Shown here in pieces: positions 6,363-6,873 of a stretch of 6,873 bases of DNA; the first letter of the stretch is position 1; each line of letters opens with the position of its first letter. The notes under the pieces are model-generated. The model was given only the letters and a program-made list of their open reading frames with translations, was not told where the DNA came from and did not search any database. This DNA comes from UBA5972 sp964600965 (GTDB taxonomy: Bacteria > Pseudomonadota > Alphaproteobacteria > Rhodobacterales > Rhodobacteraceae): assembly GCA_964600965.1 (NCBI GenBank), contig CAZRLO010000131.1, forward strand, positions 1 through 6,873, written 5' to 3'. The translations under genes and the position numbers were made by a program.

Positions 6363-6673
6363 TACTGCGTGACCTTGGGTAGGCCGGTCGTGCTTGGTGA
6401 CGCGGTGCCGTCTTCGGGTGCGCATTTCCCCAAATCCCCGACAATCGGCCACTTGGCTTTGCCATCGACCCCGACGGTCTTTTGTTCCGTGTCACATTTT
6501 GCGTCCGTGGATTTGGGTTTGGGTTTGATCCACGGGATCGGTTTCGGGATTGGTTCTGTGTTCAGCGAAACCGACGGCTTGTCCGAAGCCGCAGTCCCGG
6601 CCAGGGCCGAAACCGGCCCGAGTGCGGGCACCAAAACAATTACTGATAGAACGGCTGCCAGTGTATTCCTCAT
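6362..6673 (-). CDS. Small exported Pro/Lys-rich protein of unknown function
   Basis: A 103-residue protein that I do not recognise. It begins with Met-Arg-Asn, a hydrophobic segment at about 5-20 and a likely signal-peptidase site after Ala23-Leu24-Ala25, so a mature protein of about 78 residues should reach the periplasm or outside. The mature part has a proline/lysine stretch (PIPKPIPWIKPKPK, residues 41-54) and two cysteines (60 and 84) that could form one disulfide in the oxidising periplasm, then a Ser/Thr-rich tail. The ATG at 6673 has AGGAG 9 bases upstream; a TTG directly before it (6676) would give better spacing (6) and add one residue, so the start is uncertain by one codon. A candidate promoter lies 49 bases upstream. 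The gene converges on the dehydrogenase gene with 37 bases between stops. Signal peptide and ribosome site make a real gene likely. Confidence 0.75.
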   Translation of the reverse strand: MRNTLAAVLSVIVLVPALGPVSALAGTAASDKPSVSLNTEPIPKPIPWIKPKPKSTDAKCDTEQKTVGVDGKAKWPIVGDLGKCAPEDGTASPSTTGLPKVTQ

Positions 6674-6721
6674 CAATGGCTACTCCTCTTGCCAACAAGG
6701 GTATCCGGACTGAGCGCGCGA

Positions 6722-6750
6722 AAATTAGCACGTTCGTCCAGAAAATGCAA
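6722..6750 (-). promoter_or_regulatory. Candidate sigma70-type promoter for the small exported protein gene
   Basis: Reading the minus strand, TTGCAT (6750-6745) is followed after 17 bases by TAATTT (6727-6722), preceded by TGC as in extended -10 sites. It is 49 bases upstream of the ATG at 6673. The -35 is good, the -10 mediocre. Confidence 0.4.
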
Positions 6751-6873
6751 CGAACCCCGGCGGTTCCGGACTTACAAGATGCATGCGCGAGACAAGCCGA
6801 ATATTGGCCAGCCCTGTATTTCGGGCCGGATTATCAGGGCGTCCTATCACCAGAAGCACCGAGGCATGGCCCA
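6751..6873. other. Right-hand end, nothing assignable
   Basis: A + frame from ATG 6745 stays open for 43 codons to the window edge, but it has no ribosome site, overlaps the candidate minus-strand promoter and resembles nothing I know. CCCTG and CAGGG (6812-6816 and 6835-6839) form a loose inverted repeat. I see no gene, RNA or element that I can support. Confidence 0.3.

Noticed and set aside
6745..6873. 43-codon + strand frame open to the right edge
   Set aside because: No ribosome site, no recognisable product, a second + frame is equally open there, and it overlaps the candidate promoter of the minus-strand gene.

Overview
The window looks like chromosome of a Rhodobacterales-type (Roseobacter/Rhodobacter-like) alphaproteobacterium. 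The grounds are the high G+C of the core genes (about 72% in two hand-counted 60-base lines of cobT), an aerobic-pathway cobaltochelatase CobT with a long acidic linker, and the look of the penicillin-acylase-family and beta-hydroxyacid dehydrogenase proteins. The assignment rests on protein recognition from memory, not on a search.

Layout from left to right. Bases 2-505 (+) hold a HigB-type toxin, cut by the left edge, and its HigA antitoxin. Bases 509-2389 (+) hold cobT, starting 3 bases after the higA stop. Bases 2390-2912 are a 523-base convergent intergenic region with no convincing gene. It contains an A+T-rich patch with a perfect 7-bp inverted repeat (2636-2660) and a tandem array of 18 eight-base units (2691-2834). 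Bases 2913-5384 (-) hold a membrane-anchored S45 (penicillin acylase family) Ntn hydrolase. A 73-base divergent spacer separates it from an NADP-type beta-hydroxyacid dehydrogenase at 5458-6324 (+). Two small stem-loops lie between that gene and a convergent small exported protein gene at 6362-6673 (-), which has a candidate promoter at 6722-6750. The last 150 or so bases hold nothing I can assign.

How the genes relate. HigB and HigA form a toxin-antitoxin module. CobT is one of the three subunits (CobN, CobS, CobT) that insert cobalt into hydrogenobyrinic acid a,c-diamide in aerobic cobalamin synthesis. The acylase and dehydrogenase probably serve separate metabolic roles and share only a divergent promoter region. 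I see no phage, IS, CRISPR, rRNA or tRNA gene. The most unusual items are the octanucleotide array and the very tight joining of a toxin-antitoxin pair to a vitamin B12 gene.
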